This document shows positions 52,473 to 61,834 of a stretch of 64,000 bases of DNA, piece by piece; positions within the stretch are counted from its first letter, which is position 1; each line of letters opens with the position of its first letter. Under the pieces are notes generated by a model that was not told the DNA's origin, did not search any database, and saw only the letters and a list, made by a program, of their open reading frames with translations. The DNA is from Polynucleobacter sp. JS-Mosq-20-D10 (GTDB lineage Bacteria > Pseudomonadota > Gammaproteobacteria > Burkholderiales > Burkholderiaceae). The translations under genes were made by a program, and so were the position numbers. The DNA is taken from contig NZ_CP061305.1 of NCBI RefSeq assembly GCF_018687755.1, positions 1,673,099-1,737,098 of the forward strand. The letters are read 5' to 3'.

Positions 52473-52625
52473 CTTTAAACCTTGCTATATAAAAATTACA
52501 AAATACGGTTAACTAAAATTCTGTGTGGGTTCGCCAAATTTGTAAGCTGACTCACCAAAACCCAAGATTTTACATTAAAGGACTAAAAAAGCCCAGCCAC
52601 TTGATAAATAGGGGAAAATTAGCCC

Positions 52626-54179
52626 ATGAATCTGCTTTCAGCCGCCGCTAAGGTCAGCTCCCTCACCATGCTCTCTAGGATTACCGGACTACTCCGGGAG
52701 ACCCTAATTGCCCGTAGTTTTGGGGCTTCAGAGTGGACTGACGCCTTTAATGTGGCCTTCAGACTACCCAATTTGCTCCGTAGGCTCTTCGCCGAGGGGG
52801 CCTTTTCTCAGGCATTTGTACCGATTTTGGGAGAAATCTCAAGTCAAGGAGATACAAAACAGTCCCAAATCCTCGTGAATGCAGTCGCTACGCTCTTATT
52901 TTGGGCTTTGCTGCTCACTGTACTCCTAGGGGTCATTGGCGCCCCCCTGCTGATTCTGGCGATTGCTACGGGCTTTGAGGGTGGTCCAGCCTATGAGGCA
53001 AGCGTAGTCATGACCCGCATCATGTTCCCCTACATTGGCCTCATTTCAATGGTCTCCCTCTCTGCGGGAATCCTCAATACCTTTGGCCGCTTTGCCATTC
53101 CAGCATTTACCCCGGTTTTACTCAATTTAGCCCTCATTGGTAGCGCCATTTTTTTGGCACCCCACTTAGATCAACCAATTTACGCTCTGAGTATCGGTGT
53201 GCTCTTGGGCGGCTTATTACAGCTAGCCATTCAAGTTCCAGCCCTTACTCATTTAGGCTTACTTCCCAGAGTAGGGCTTCTACCCGGAGCAATTAAAGCA
53301 GCAGTTCAAAATCCGGATGCCCGTCGTGTCATGAAATTAATGGGGCCTGCCGTGTTTGCAGTTTCAGTCGCCCAGATTTCTCTCATCATTAATACCAACA
53401 TTGCCTCTCGTTTACAAACAGGTAGCGTATCTTGGCTCTCCTATGCTGATCGCCTCATGGAATTTCCAACAGCCCTTTTGGGGGTAGCGCTAGGAACAGT
53501 CTTGCTTCCAAGCCTGAGTAAAGCAAACGCAAAAAATGATTTGGTACATGCGGGTGAACTGTTGATTTGGGGATTGCAGCTCACCTTTTTACTGGCAGCG
53601 CCTTGCGCGATTGCCCTATTTATTTTTGGAGAACCGCTAGCAGCAGTTTTGTACCACTATGGCAAGTTCAACGCCTTGGATGTCTTAATGACGCAGCGTG
53701 CTCTGGCAGCTTATGGTGTTGGATTAATTGGCCTCATTTTGGTGAAGATCTTAGCTCCGGGCTTTTATTCCCGCCAAGATATCCGCACACCTGTAAAGAT
53801 TGGCTTGCTGGTCCTAGTTGCCACCCAATTAGCTAATTTGCTTTTTGTTCCCTGGTTAGGGCATGCCGGCCTTGCGCTATCGGTTGGCGCTGGCGCCTGC
53901 TTAAATGCCGCACTACTGTGGGTGGGCCTGCATCGACGTGGCGCCCTACCTAGCTTTGCGTGGTTAAAGTATTTGGGGCAGTTATTGCTTGCCTTAATTC
54001 CTTTTGCGCTCCTCTTGTATTACGCCGCAACTGCACATGATTGGATTGCACTGCAATCTAGCCCCTGGATTCGAATTGGATTACTGGCTGCCTGGCTAGT
54101 CGCTGCCGCGGTAGTGTATTTCGCAGCCTTATGGCTTGTCGGCATCCGCTGGCAAAAATTCCTACGTCATGCAAAATAG
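52626..54179 (+). CDS. murJ: Lipid II flippase MurJ
   Basis: A 517-residue MOP-family inner membrane flippase for peptidoglycan precursor. The N-terminal signature is strong: SRITGLLRETLIARSFGAS, DAFNVAFRLPNLLRRLFAEG and AFSQAFVPIL; about 14 helices follow. AGGGGAAAA is a plausible ribosome site. sirB1 follows after five bases. Confidence 0.96.
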   Translation: MNLLSAAAKVSSLTMLSRITGLLRETLIARSFGASEWTDAFNVAFRLPNLLRRLFAEGAFSQAFVPILGEISSQGDTKQSQILVNAVATLLFWALLLTVLLGVIGAPLLILAIATGFEGGPAYEASVVMTRIMFPYIGLISMVSLSAGILNTFGRFAIPAFTPVLLNLALIGSAIFLAPHLDQPIYALSIGVLLGGLLQLAIQVPALTHLGLLPRVGLLPGAIKAAVQNPDARRVMKLMGPAVFAVSVAQISLIINTNIASRLQTGSVSWLSYADRLMEFPTALLGVALGTVLLPSLSKANAKNDLVHAGELLIWGLQLTFLLAAPCAIALFIFGEPLAAVLYHYGKFNALDVLMTQRALAAYGVGLIGLILVKILAPGFYSRQDIRTPVKIGLLVLVATQLANLLFVPWLGHAGLALSVGAGACLNAALLWVGLHRRGALPSFAWLKYLGQLLLALIPFALLLYYAATAHDWIALQSSPWIRIGLLAAWLVAAAVVYFAALWLVGIRWQKFLRHAK

Positions 54180-54184
54180 CTTTT

Positions 54185-55027
54185 ATGCCTACACAACAAC
54201 TCGACTATTTCACATCCCTCGTAGCTGAAGACGAGCACTTCCCCTTAACTGAGGCGGCGGTGGCAGTTGCACAACACGCCTACCCAGATCTCGATGTTCA
54301 GGGCGTACTTGATCAGATCGATCAGTGGGGCAACAAAATCAAGCAACGCATTACTCCAGATACGCCACCGATTCAGCGCCTGCAGTTGCTCAAACATTTC
54401 TTTTATAACGAGCTAGGCTTTGGCCCAAACCAGAATGACTTCTACGCGCCTGAGAATTCTTATCTCCACCAGATCACTGAGAATCGTCGCGGTATTCCAA
54501 TCTCGTTAGCCATCTTAATGATGGAGCTAGGACAGCAAATTGGTTTGAATATTCGCGGCGTATCTTTTCCAAATCACTTCATGATGCGCATTTCTTTGCA
54601 ACAAGGCGAAATCATCATGGATCCATTGAATGGAGAATCACTCTCCAAAAATCAATTGCAAGAAATGCTCGACCCCTATCTCGATGCCAAAGGCTATCGC
54701 GGTGAGCTCAGCCTGCCACTCAATATTTTCTTGCGCGCCTCTAGCTCTCGAGAAATACTTTCGCGCTTTATGAGAAATCTCAAAATGATTTATTCGGAAG
54801 AGGAGCGCTGGGAGCGGTTACTGGGCATTCAAGAGCGTCTAGTGATTTTGTTATCAGACTCAGCTGAAGAGGTTCGTGATCGCGGCTTGATCTTTGCACA
54901 ACTAGAGTATGTGCGACCTGCGATAGCCGATCTGCATCACTACTTAAGCGAAATGCCTGGCGCAGAAGATGCGGCAGATATTCGTGAGCATATCGCCACG
55001 CTAGAGAGTCAAACTAAACTGCACTAA
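54185..55027 (+). CDS. SirB1-family transglutaminase-like / TPR protein
   Basis: A 280-residue cytoplasmic protein of unclear function. The N-terminal half has the transglutaminase-like core (YNELGFGPNQNDFYAPENS, RRGIPISLAILMMELG, PNHFMMRI), and the C-terminal part is a helical TPR-like region (ERLVILLSDSAEEVRDRGLI). The start at MPTQQLDYFTS lies just after the murJ stop; the longer open frame into murJ is rejected. The two genes are probably cotranscribed. Confidence 0.88.
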   Translation: MPTQQLDYFTSLVAEDEHFPLTEAAVAVAQHAYPDLDVQGVLDQIDQWGNKIKQRITPDTPPIQRLQLLKHFFYNELGFGPNQNDFYAPENSYLHQITENRRGIPISLAILMMELGQQIGLNIRGVSFPNHFMMRISLQQGEIIMDPLNGESLSKNQLQEMLDPYLDAKGYRGELSLPLNIFLRASSSREILSRFMRNLKMIYSEEERWERLLGIQERLVILLSDSAEEVRDRGLIFAQLEYVRPAIADLHHYLSEMPGAEDAADIREHIATLESQTKLH

Positions 55028-55046
55028 GCAGCCCTATTGAGCGGTC

Positions 55047-55694
55047 TTATTTCTTTTTACGTTGAAATAATTTATAGATAGCAGCCAACACAATCGGAAT
55101 CGCTGCGGCACCAATACCAATCAGTACGATGACATTCAGGTTTTGGCGAATGATGGGAATATTACCGAAGAAGTAACCAGCAATAACTAAACCAAAGACC
55201 CATAAGAGCGCGCCAGTCACATTGAAAAGCTGGAAGCGAGAGAAGTTCATTGCTGAGACACCGGCAACAAATGGTGCAAAGGTACGAATGATCGGCAAAA
55301 AGCGCGCCACAATAATTGTTTTGCCACCATGCTTCTCATAAAAAGCATGGGTTTTGCGCAAAGCTGCTTGATCAATCCAACGTGATTCGCTACTAAAAAT
55401 TCGTTCGCCAATCCAGCGACCAATAAAGTAGTTCACTGTATTTCCAGCGATTGCGGCAATCAATAATCCAATACAGAGTGTCCATAGATTAAAGTGCTCA
55501 GTAGCGCAATAGGCTCCAGCAATAAACAATAATGAATCCCCAGGCAAGAAGGGGGCCACCACTAAACCAGTCTCGGCAAATACGATGGCAAAGAGCAAAC
55601 CATAAGCCCAATAGCCGTATTGCTGAATCACCACGTCTAAATGACGATCAATGTGTAATAGCAAGTCACCCAACTGCAATAAGGTATCGATCAA
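55047..55694 (-). CDS. DedA-family (VTT domain) membrane protein
   Basis: A 215-residue inner membrane protein with FAETGLVVAPFLPGDSLLFIAG, NTVNYFIGRWIGERIF and the ARFLPIIRTFAPFVAG segment typical of DedA proteins, which are linked to lipid carrier or phospholipid recycling and proton-motive homeostasis. The start codon is TTG, set by GGAG six bases upstream; no ATG occurs nearby. It is divergent from miaA with a 79-base gap. Confidence 0.9.
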   Translation of the reverse strand: MIDTLLQLGDLLLHIDRHLDVVIQQYGYWAYGLLFAIVFAETGLVVAPFLPGDSLLFIAGAYCATEHFNLWTLCIGLLIAAIAGNTVNYFIGRWIGERIFSSESRWIDQAALRKTHAFYEKHGGKTIIVARFLPIIRTFAPFVAGVSAMNFSRFQLFNVTGALLWVFGLVIAGYFFGNIPIIRQNLNVIVLIGIGAAAIPIVLAAIYKLFQRKKK

Positions 55695-55762
55695 ATCGTG
55701 CTCCGTGTATTTGTTGGAAGGATATTAACAGGCTAACAATACAGAGTACGGCATTTCATTCT

Positions 55763-55768
55763 TATAAT
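55763..55768 (+). promoter_or_regulatory. Candidate -10 of miaA
   Basis: A perfect TATAAT ends five bases before the miaA ATG. No convincing -35 is seen. If used, the mRNA would be leaderless. Confidence 0.4.
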
Positions 55769-55773
55769 GCGGT

Positions 55774-56778
55774 ATGCAAACTGAACCTCACATTCAGCCT
55801 ACGCATTTACCTCATCAGCCACCCATACTCTGTATTGTTGGCCCCACAGGCGCAGGCAAAACCCATCTCGCGATGGCATTGGCTGAGCATGCTAAATCCA
55901 TAGGTCAAACCCTTGAATTAATCAGCATGGATTCTGCGTTGGTCTATCGCGGATTAGACATTGGCAGTGCTAAACCCACTCAGGCTGAGCAAGCTGCCGT
56001 TCAGCATCACCTAATTGATATCTTGGAGCCCACCGAATCCTATTCAGCTGCGCGCTTTGCGAATGATGCCAAGCGGCTAAGCGAAGAAATTCGTGATCGC
56101 GGAAACATTCCCGTTGTAGTTGGCGGCACGATGTTGTACTGGCGGGCCTGGGCATATGGCCTCTCATCCCTACCGCCAGCAGATCCAGAAATCCGCGCCC
56201 GTCTCGATGAGCAAGGCAAGGTGATTGGCTGGCCTGCAATGCACGTTGAATTAGCTAAAGTTGATCCTATGACTGCCGCGCGTTTACAGCCCAATGATTC
56301 TCAACGAGTGCAACGTGCTTTAGAAGTTTATGAAATTACAGGCAAGCCGATGTCGGCACTGCTAGCAGATTCACCAAGCGAAGATGGTAGAGAAGGGTCG
56401 ACTATTCCAGAATGGATTAATCTCATTTCATTAGAGCCAAGCGATCGCTCCCGCTTACATCAGAACTTAGAAAAGCGATTTGATGAAATGCTGATCGGAG
56501 GATTATTAGAAGAGGTTGAGCTGCTGAAAAAAAATCCAGACTTGCATGGCGATCTGCCTGCCATTCGCTCAGTGGGTTATCGACAAGTCTGGGAATATTT
56601 ATCTGGTGAAATAGATCAAACCGAAATGCGCTACAAGGCCCTAGCCGCTACACGGCAGCTTGGTAAACGACAATTAACTTGGTTGCGCGCAATCGCTGGA
56701 AGAAAAACATTTGACCCGTTCAACCCAGCTGAGTTAAACGCGGCCCTAGAATACTGCAAGCAAAGCCTAGCTAAATAG
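55774..56778 (+). CDS. miaA: tRNA dimethylallyltransferase
   Basis: Adds a dimethylallyl group to A37 of UNN-decoding tRNAs; DMAPP comes from the IspH step. At 334 residues it shows the P-loop GPTGAGKTHLAMAL, the ISMDSALVYRGLDIGSAKPT region and VVGGTMLYWRAWAYGLSSLP. About 18 extra residues precede the P-loop; I keep the first ATG. It is convergent with purM. Confidence 0.95.
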   Translation: MQTEPHIQPTHLPHQPPILCIVGPTGAGKTHLAMALAEHAKSIGQTLELISMDSALVYRGLDIGSAKPTQAEQAAVQHHLIDILEPTESYSAARFANDAKRLSEEIRDRGNIPVVVGGTMLYWRAWAYGLSSLPPADPEIRARLDEQGKVIGWPAMHVELAKVDPMTAARLQPNDSQRVQRALEVYEITGKPMSALLADSPSEDGREGSTIPEWINLISLEPSDRSRLHQNLEKRFDEMLIGGLLEEVELLKKNPDLHGDLPAIRSVGYRQVWEYLSGEIDQTEMRYKALAATRQLGKRQLTWLRAIAGRKTFDPFNPAELNAALEYCKQSLAK

Positions 56779-56792
56779 GTTTTTACTGAGTA

Positions 56793-57845
56793 TTAAATAA
56801 CGATAGTTTGTGGCGCGCCAGCAGGGCGCTCTACAACCTCGCCAACCGTCCAAGCATGAAGACCTTCAGCCTTGAGAGATTGGATTGCAGCGTCAGCTTG
56901 ATCGGTAGACACAATTACCACCATACCAATACCGCAATTAAATACACGCACCATTTCTGCATCGGCTACGCCACCCTTCATCTGCAACCAGCGGAACAGT
57001 TCTGGCATTTGCCAGCTATCGCGATGCAATACTGCTTGAAGATTTTCTGGGAGTACGCGGGGTACGTTATCCACTAGGCCGCCGCCAGTGATGTGAGCCA
57101 TGCCCTTTACATTGATCTCTCCAATCAACTTCAGCAAAGGCTTCACATAAATTTGTGTAGGAGCCATTACTACATCACCCAAAGGTCGGCCACCCAAATC
57201 ATCAGTCGGCTTAGCCCCAGCACGCTCAATAATTTTACGAACTAGTGAATAGCCATTGGAATGCGCACCGCTCGAAGCAATCGCCAAAACGATATCGCCC
57301 GGGGCAATCGTTGCACCAGTAATAATTTTGGATTTTTCAACTGCACCAACAGCAAAGCCTGCTAGGTCGTATTCACCTGGAGGATACATACCGGGCATCT
57401 CAGCAGTTTCGCCACCGATGAGTGCGCAACCAGATAACTCACAACCTTGGGCAATTCCGCCAACAACCGTGGCTGCAATATCCACAGTGAGCTTGCCGCA
57501 AGCGAAGTAATCTAAGAAAAAGAGGGGTTCAGCACCCTGAACCAAAATGTCGTTCACGCTCATCGCCACCAAATCCTGGCCGATCGTATCGTGACGATTC
57601 CACTCAAAGGCCAATCTCAGCTTAGTGCCAACACCGTCAGTACCCGATACCAAAACTGGCTCTTTGTAGCGTTTTGGAACCTCAAACAGGGCACCAAATC
57701 CGCCAATCCCAGCTAGCACGCCTTCACGCATCGTTTTCTTGGCCAAAGGCTTAATGCGATCCACCAGGTCATCCCCAGCATCAATATCGACACCAGCGTC
57801 ACGGTAGGAAAGGCCTTTTGAGGAAGAATTGGTAGGTGAGTTCAT
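56793..57845 (-). CDS. purM: Phosphoribosylformylglycinamidine cyclo-ligase (AIR synthetase)
   Basis: Fifth step of purine synthesis. The 350-residue protein has LSYRDAGVDIDAGDDLV, the ATP-site GTDGVGTKLRLAFE, GCALIGGETAEMPGMY and AHITGGGLVDNVPRVLP. It is full length and single. purN of the same pathway is in another operon. purM is divergent from the perM-hda run, the order common in betaproteobacteria. Confidence 0.96.
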   Translation of the reverse strand: MNSPTNSSSKGLSYRDAGVDIDAGDDLVDRIKPLAKKTMREGVLAGIGGFGALFEVPKRYKEPVLVSGTDGVGTKLRLAFEWNRHDTIGQDLVAMSVNDILVQGAEPLFFLDYFACGKLTVDIAATVVGGIAQGCELSGCALIGGETAEMPGMYPPGEYDLAGFAVGAVEKSKIITGATIAPGDIVLAIASSGAHSNGYSLVRKIIERAGAKPTDDLGGRPLGDVVMAPTQIYVKPLLKLIGEINVKGMAHITGGGLVDNVPRVLPENLQAVLHRDSWQMPELFRWLQMKGGVADAEMVRVFNCGIGMVVIVSTDQADAAIQSLKAEGLHAWTVGEVVERPAGAPQTIVI

Positions 57846-57885
57846 GGCAGAGATAGAAGATTAGTAAGAAACGCTACTTGGTCGG

Positions 57886-57891
57886 TAGAAT
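57886..57891 (+). promoter_or_regulatory. Candidate -10 of the perM-hda run
   Basis: TAGAAT lies 27 bases before the perM ATG, giving a leader of about 20 bases that holds GAGGATTCGAGGA as ribosome site. The -35 is not clear. Confidence 0.35.
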
Positions 57892-57918
57892 CATTGAATT
57901 CTAGAGGATTCGAGGACG

Positions 57919-58908
57919 ATGGCTGAAATTTTTACCCCTTTTCTGACTGCATTTATTCTGGCTTATGCCCTGCGCCCAGTTTGCTTGTGGCTTGAGAGGC
58001 ATCGCCTACCCCGCGCAGCGGCCGCCGGGATTGCCATGATTATTGGCCTGGTCGTCGTATTTTTAATACTGACCCTCTTTATTACCCTCCTTAAAACCGA
58101 AATCCCCCTGATTAAGGCTCAATTTCCGACTTGGCTCCAAAATACGCAAGCCTGGCTTGGCCCCAAGTTAAGTGAATTGCACATTAATGTAGATTGGGGC
58201 ACTCTCAAGTCAAGTGCGACTCAAAAAATTACCACGCACCTCAACGACAACTCTGATGCGCTCATGTCCTCCACCTTGGAGACAGTGCTGATGTCAGGCA
58301 GCTCGGTTATTGCAGGATTCGTTAATGCAGTTTTGATCTTGTTTGTGATGTTTTATTTATTAATCGACTGGAACCATTTCTTCAAACTCGTTAGAACGAT
58401 TGTTCCAGTCCGCGCACAAGAGACGATTCACCACCTCGCAATGCATGCCGATGGTTTACTCTCGCAATACCTCCGGGGTATGCTGATTGTGATTTCGATC
58501 ATGTCAGTTTTCTACAGCCTAGGGTTAAGTGTCATCGGGGTTCAAGGTGCGGCGGCCTTAGGCGTCTTTACTGCGCTCATGATTGTGATTCCCTATATCG
58601 GCATTACCCTTGGCTTTACTCTAGCCGTCCTTGCGGCCCTTTTGCAGTTTGGGCCTGGTGGCGCAATTATTAGCGTCCTCGTGCTGTACGGATTGGGTCA
58701 ATTCATTGAAGGCTTCTTTCTCACGCCACGCCTCGTGGGTGAGCGAATTGGCTTACATCCCGTTGCCGTGCTCTTTGCCTTATTGTTATTTGGAAAGTTA
58801 TTTGGTTTCTTCGGCGTCTTACTCGCATTACCCATCAGCGCTGTGGGTTTAGTGCTTTTGCAATATGGTTGGGCACGCTACACCCAAAGTCCGTGGTACC
58901 AAAAGTAA
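57919..58908 (+). CDS. AI-2E family transporter (PerM-like) permease
   Basis: A 329-residue multi-helix membrane protein. The family core is seen in FTPFLTAFILAYALRPV at the start, IPYIGITLGFTLAVLAALLQFG, and LVGERIGLHPVAVLFALLLFGKLFGFFGVLLALP-like sequence near the end (residues 273-306). Most relatives have about 20 more N-terminal residues forming the first half of helix 1; here a stop codon 22 bases upstream rules out an extension. hda follows after 12 bases. Confidence 0.88.
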   Translation: MAEIFTPFLTAFILAYALRPVCLWLERHRLPRAAAAGIAMIIGLVVVFLILTLFITLLKTEIPLIKAQFPTWLQNTQAWLGPKLSELHINVDWGTLKSSATQKITTHLNDNSDALMSSTLETVLMSGSSVIAGFVNAVLILFVMFYLLIDWNHFFKLVRTIVPVRAQETIHHLAMHADGLLSQYLRGMLIVISIMSVFYSLGLSVIGVQGAAALGVFTALMIVIPYIGITLGFTLAVLAALLQFGPGGAIISVLVLYGLGQFIEGFFLTPRLVGERIGLHPVAVLFALLLFGKLFGFFGVLLALPISAVGLVLLQYGWARYTQSPWYQK

Positions 58909-58920
58909 ATTACTGCAGCA

Positions 58921-59679
58921 ATGAATAGCCCCTCACTACCAAGACAGTTTGCACTCGACATCGGTCACACACCCAAACCCAGCTTAAGTAATTTTTTAGC
59001 CGGAGAAAATCTAGCCCTGCACTCTACCTTGCTGGCTTTAGCCAAATCTTGGGAAATGAATGCCCCAAGATTAGCCAGTGAGAATCCCCTCAATCAACGC
59101 TGGATCTATTGGTGGGGCCCAGAAGGCTCTGGTCGAACCCATTTACTCGGCGCAATCGGCAATGCCGCTCAGCAATTAGACTTAAAGTGCTTCCCCCTGA
59201 CGCCCAATGAACCCATTTCTTGGGTGAGCTTGGAGGAAAGCCTACCCACCCTTTGCTCCAGTGCCACACCCTCAGTCATTACTGTTGATGACGTGGATCG
59301 ACTGGATGAGCGCCTAGTAGCCTCCTTATTTCGAATTCTGAATGCCATACAGGGTAGTGCAGCAATGCATATTTTCATGGCAGGCAATGCCGCCCCTGGC
59401 GTATTAAGGCTCAGAGAAGACCTACGCACCCGCCTGGGATGGGGTTTGATCTTTCAAACTCATCTTTTGGGCGATGATGAGAAAATAGAAGCCTTACAAC
59501 AAGCAGCGCAAGCGCGTGGCTTGGTTTTATCGTCAGATGTATTGCCTTGGCTGCTAAATCGCTTTTATCGCGATATGCCCAGCCTGATGGCCTTAATTGA
59601 TGCTTTGGATGCTTACTCACTAGAAACAAAACGCGCTGTCACCTTGCCCCTCGTCAGAGAGCTCTTGCAGCCTAAATAA
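58921..59679 (+). CDS. hda: DnaA regulatory inactivator Hda-like AAA+ protein
   Basis: A 252-residue DnaA-like AAA+ protein without the DNA-binding domain. Walker A is GPEGSGRTHLLGAIG, Walker B is VITVDDVDRLDE, and RLREDLRTRLGWGL holds the arginine-finger region. Near the N-terminus QFALDI resembles the clamp-binding motif through which Hda joins DnaN to hydrolyse DnaA-bound ATP. The HAD gene follows after six bases. Confidence 0.92.
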   Translation: MNSPSLPRQFALDIGHTPKPSLSNFLAGENLALHSTLLALAKSWEMNAPRLASENPLNQRWIYWWGPEGSGRTHLLGAIGNAAQQLDLKCFPLTPNEPISWVSLEESLPTLCSSATPSVITVDDVDRLDERLVASLFRILNAIQGSAAMHIFMAGNAAPGVLRLREDLRTRLGWGLIFQTHLLGDDEKIEALQQAAQARGLVLSSDVLPWLLNRFYRDMPSLMALIDALDAYSLETKRAVTLPLVRELLQPK

Positions 59680-59685
59680 ATATTA

Positions 59686-60366
59686 ATGACTCAATTAGCA
59701 CTGTTCGATTTAGATCACACTCTTCTCCCCTGCGATAGCGATTACGAATGGGGTCAGTTCTTGGCGCGCATTGGTGTAGTCGATAGCAAATACTATGCAC
59801 AGCAAAATGAACGCTTTTATCAAGATTACAAAGATGGAAAACTTAACATTCAAGAGTTCTTACGCTTTGCGTTAAAGCCACTCTCCGAACATTCCCGCGC
59901 ACAGCTCAAAGAATGGCATGACGCCTTCATGCAAGAGGTCATTACCGGTCAACTCCGTCAACAGGCGCTTGATCTCGTGAAGCGCCACCAAGATGCTGGT
60001 GATCTTTGCTGTGTTGTGACTGCAACCAATAGCTTTGTTACTCGCCCCATCGTAGAAAGTTTTGGCATCGAACATCTGGTGGCTACTGAACCTGCCACTG
60101 TGGGAGATCAGCCTTTCGCTGATTTCACAGGCGCAGTCAAGGGGATCCCGAGTTTTCGGGAAGGCAAAATTCAACGAGTTCATGATTGGCTTGCTACTCA
60201 AAAGCTCGCATTGGATGAATTGCCACAAAGTTATTTTTATTCAGACTCGATGAACGATTTACCTCTCCTGGAAAAAGTGAGCAATCCTGTTGCTACCAAT
60301 CCGGATGCTCGCCTACGTGATGAAGCCTTAAAACGTCACTGGCCCATACTTGAACTGTTTGCATGA
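59686..60366 (+). CDS. HAD-superfamily hydrolase, subfamily IB
   Basis: A 226-residue phosphatase-like protein. The nucleophile motif is LFDLDHTLLPCDSD with the first Asp at residue 8 and the second at 10, the Thr/Ser motif is VVTATNSFVTRP, and the final acidic motif is YSDSMNDLPLLE. This resembles SerB/CicA-like proteins, but the substrate is not known. Its stop overlaps the pcnB ATG by four bases. Confidence 0.9.
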   Translation: MTQLALFDLDHTLLPCDSDYEWGQFLARIGVVDSKYYAQQNERFYQDYKDGKLNIQEFLRFALKPLSEHSRAQLKEWHDAFMQEVITGQLRQQALDLVKRHQDAGDLCCVVTATNSFVTRPIVESFGIEHLVATEPATVGDQPFADFTGAVKGIPSFREGKIQRVHDWLATQKLALDELPQSYFYSDSMNDLPLLEKVSNPVATNPDARLRDEALKRHWPILELFA

Positions 60367-61763
60367 TTACCAAATTTATTAAACGTATTTTGCGTCGTGA
60401 TCCAATGATCCGACATACTGCAGCCCATACCTCTGGTGCGCCGAAGCGAGTCCCCAAAAAAACTCACCGTATTGACCCAGATTTACTCTCTAAAAATGCT
60501 GTGAAGGTAACTCAAACTTTGCAGCAGGCTGGCTATGATGCTTTTATTGTGGGCGGAGCCGTACGAGATTTAGCTTTAGGCATTGGTCCTAAGGACTTCG
60601 ATGTAGCAACCAATGCCACGCCTGAGCAAGTACAAAAACTATTTCGCAAAGCACGCCTCATTGGTCGTCGCTTTCAGATTGTGCATGTCACTTTTTTTGG
60701 CAAAGGCCAACCTGAAATTATTGAGGTATCCACCTTTAGAGCTTTACTGGAGAACGCTGGCGAGCATGTAGCAGAAAATGGCCGCATCTTGCGCGATAAC
60801 GTCTGGGGCAGTCAGCATGAAGATGCTGCACGCAGAGATTTCAGCATCAATGCGATGTACTACGACCCTGCAACTGAAACCGTACTCGACTATCACGGCG
60901 GCATGGCAGACATGCAGAAGAAGACCTTGCGCATGATTGGTGACCCGGCTAAGCGCTATCGTGAAGATCCAATTCGTATGCTGCGCGCTATTCGCTTTGC
61001 AGCCAAGACAGGCTTTACCTTAGACGCAGCAACGCGCGCGCCCATCGCTAAATTAGGCAAATTGATTCATGATGTTCCATCCGCTCGTCTCTTTGATGAA
61101 ATCCTCAAGCTACTCATGTCCGGTTATTCATGGGCTGCGATTCAAGGCCTCAAGGATGCAGGACTTCATCATGGCCTCCTGCCCTTGCTGGATCACATCC
61201 TGGATCAGAGTGCAGGATCTAAGGAAGCCAATGATTTTGTTCGCATTGCCCTTGCTAATACCGATCAACGCATTCAATCTGGCAAAAGTGTTTCGGCTGG
61301 ATTCTTGTTCGCTACTTTGCTCTGGCCAGATCTCCTGAGCAATTGGAAAAAGAATATTGCCAAAGGAATTTCCAATATTCCCGCACTACATGATGCGATG
61401 GATGAGACTATTGCTAGTCAAAGTAACGGCATGGTAATTCAGCGCCGCTTCGAGAGCGATATGCGGGAAATCTGGTCAATGCAGCCCCGCTTTGAAAAGC
61501 GAGTTGGACGCTACCCTTATCGCCTCATTGAATCCCCACGTTTTAGAGCAGGTTATGACTTTATGCTGCTGCGCTGTGCCACGGGCGAGAAAAATCCTGC
61601 CTTAGGCGAGTGGTGGACCAGCTTTATTACAACTGACCCAACCGGGCAAGAAGCTCTGATGGCGAGTGTTAAAAGCGAGGCTGGTACTAGCGCCTCCCCC
61701 ACAAAACGACGTCGCCGTAGAAAAACCAAAGTGGCCGTACCCACTGAAAGTGCAGCAGACTAA
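60363..61763 (+). CDS. pcnB: Poly(A) polymerase I
   Basis: Adds 3' poly(A) tails that promote RNA decay. At 466 residues it has the nucleotidyltransferase signature FIVGGAVRDLALGIGPKDFDVATNA, the poly(A)-polymerase-specific RKARLIGRRFQIVHV (which favours PcnB over the CCA enzyme) and RRDFSINAMYYDP. The tail is very basic (TKRRRRRKTKVAV). It is coupled to the HAD gene by an ATGA overlap; folK follows, and pcnB-folK-panB is a familiar order. Confidence 0.95.
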   Translation: MITKFIKRILRRDPMIRHTAAHTSGAPKRVPKKTHRIDPDLLSKNAVKVTQTLQQAGYDAFIVGGAVRDLALGIGPKDFDVATNATPEQVQKLFRKARLIGRRFQIVHVTFFGKGQPEIIEVSTFRALLENAGEHVAENGRILRDNVWGSQHEDAARRDFSINAMYYDPATETVLDYHGGMADMQKKTLRMIGDPAKRYREDPIRMLRAIRFAAKTGFTLDAATRAPIAKLGKLIHDVPSARLFDEILKLLMSGYSWAAIQGLKDAGLHHGLLPLLDHILDQSAGSKEANDFVRIALANTDQRIQSGKSVSAGFLFATLLWPDLLSNWKKNIAKGISNIPALHDAMDETIASQSNGMVIQRRFESDMREIWSMQPRFEKRVGRYPYRLIESPRFRAGYDFMLLRCATGEKNPALGEWWTSFITTDPTGQEALMASVKSEAGTSASPTKRRRRRKTKVAVPTESAAD

Positions 61764-61834
61764 GCAGACTTGAGAAAAATTCAGTAAAGTAGTTTCAGTA
61801 GTTTTTCTGTACCCTTCTCTTGTTTGGAATGAGC

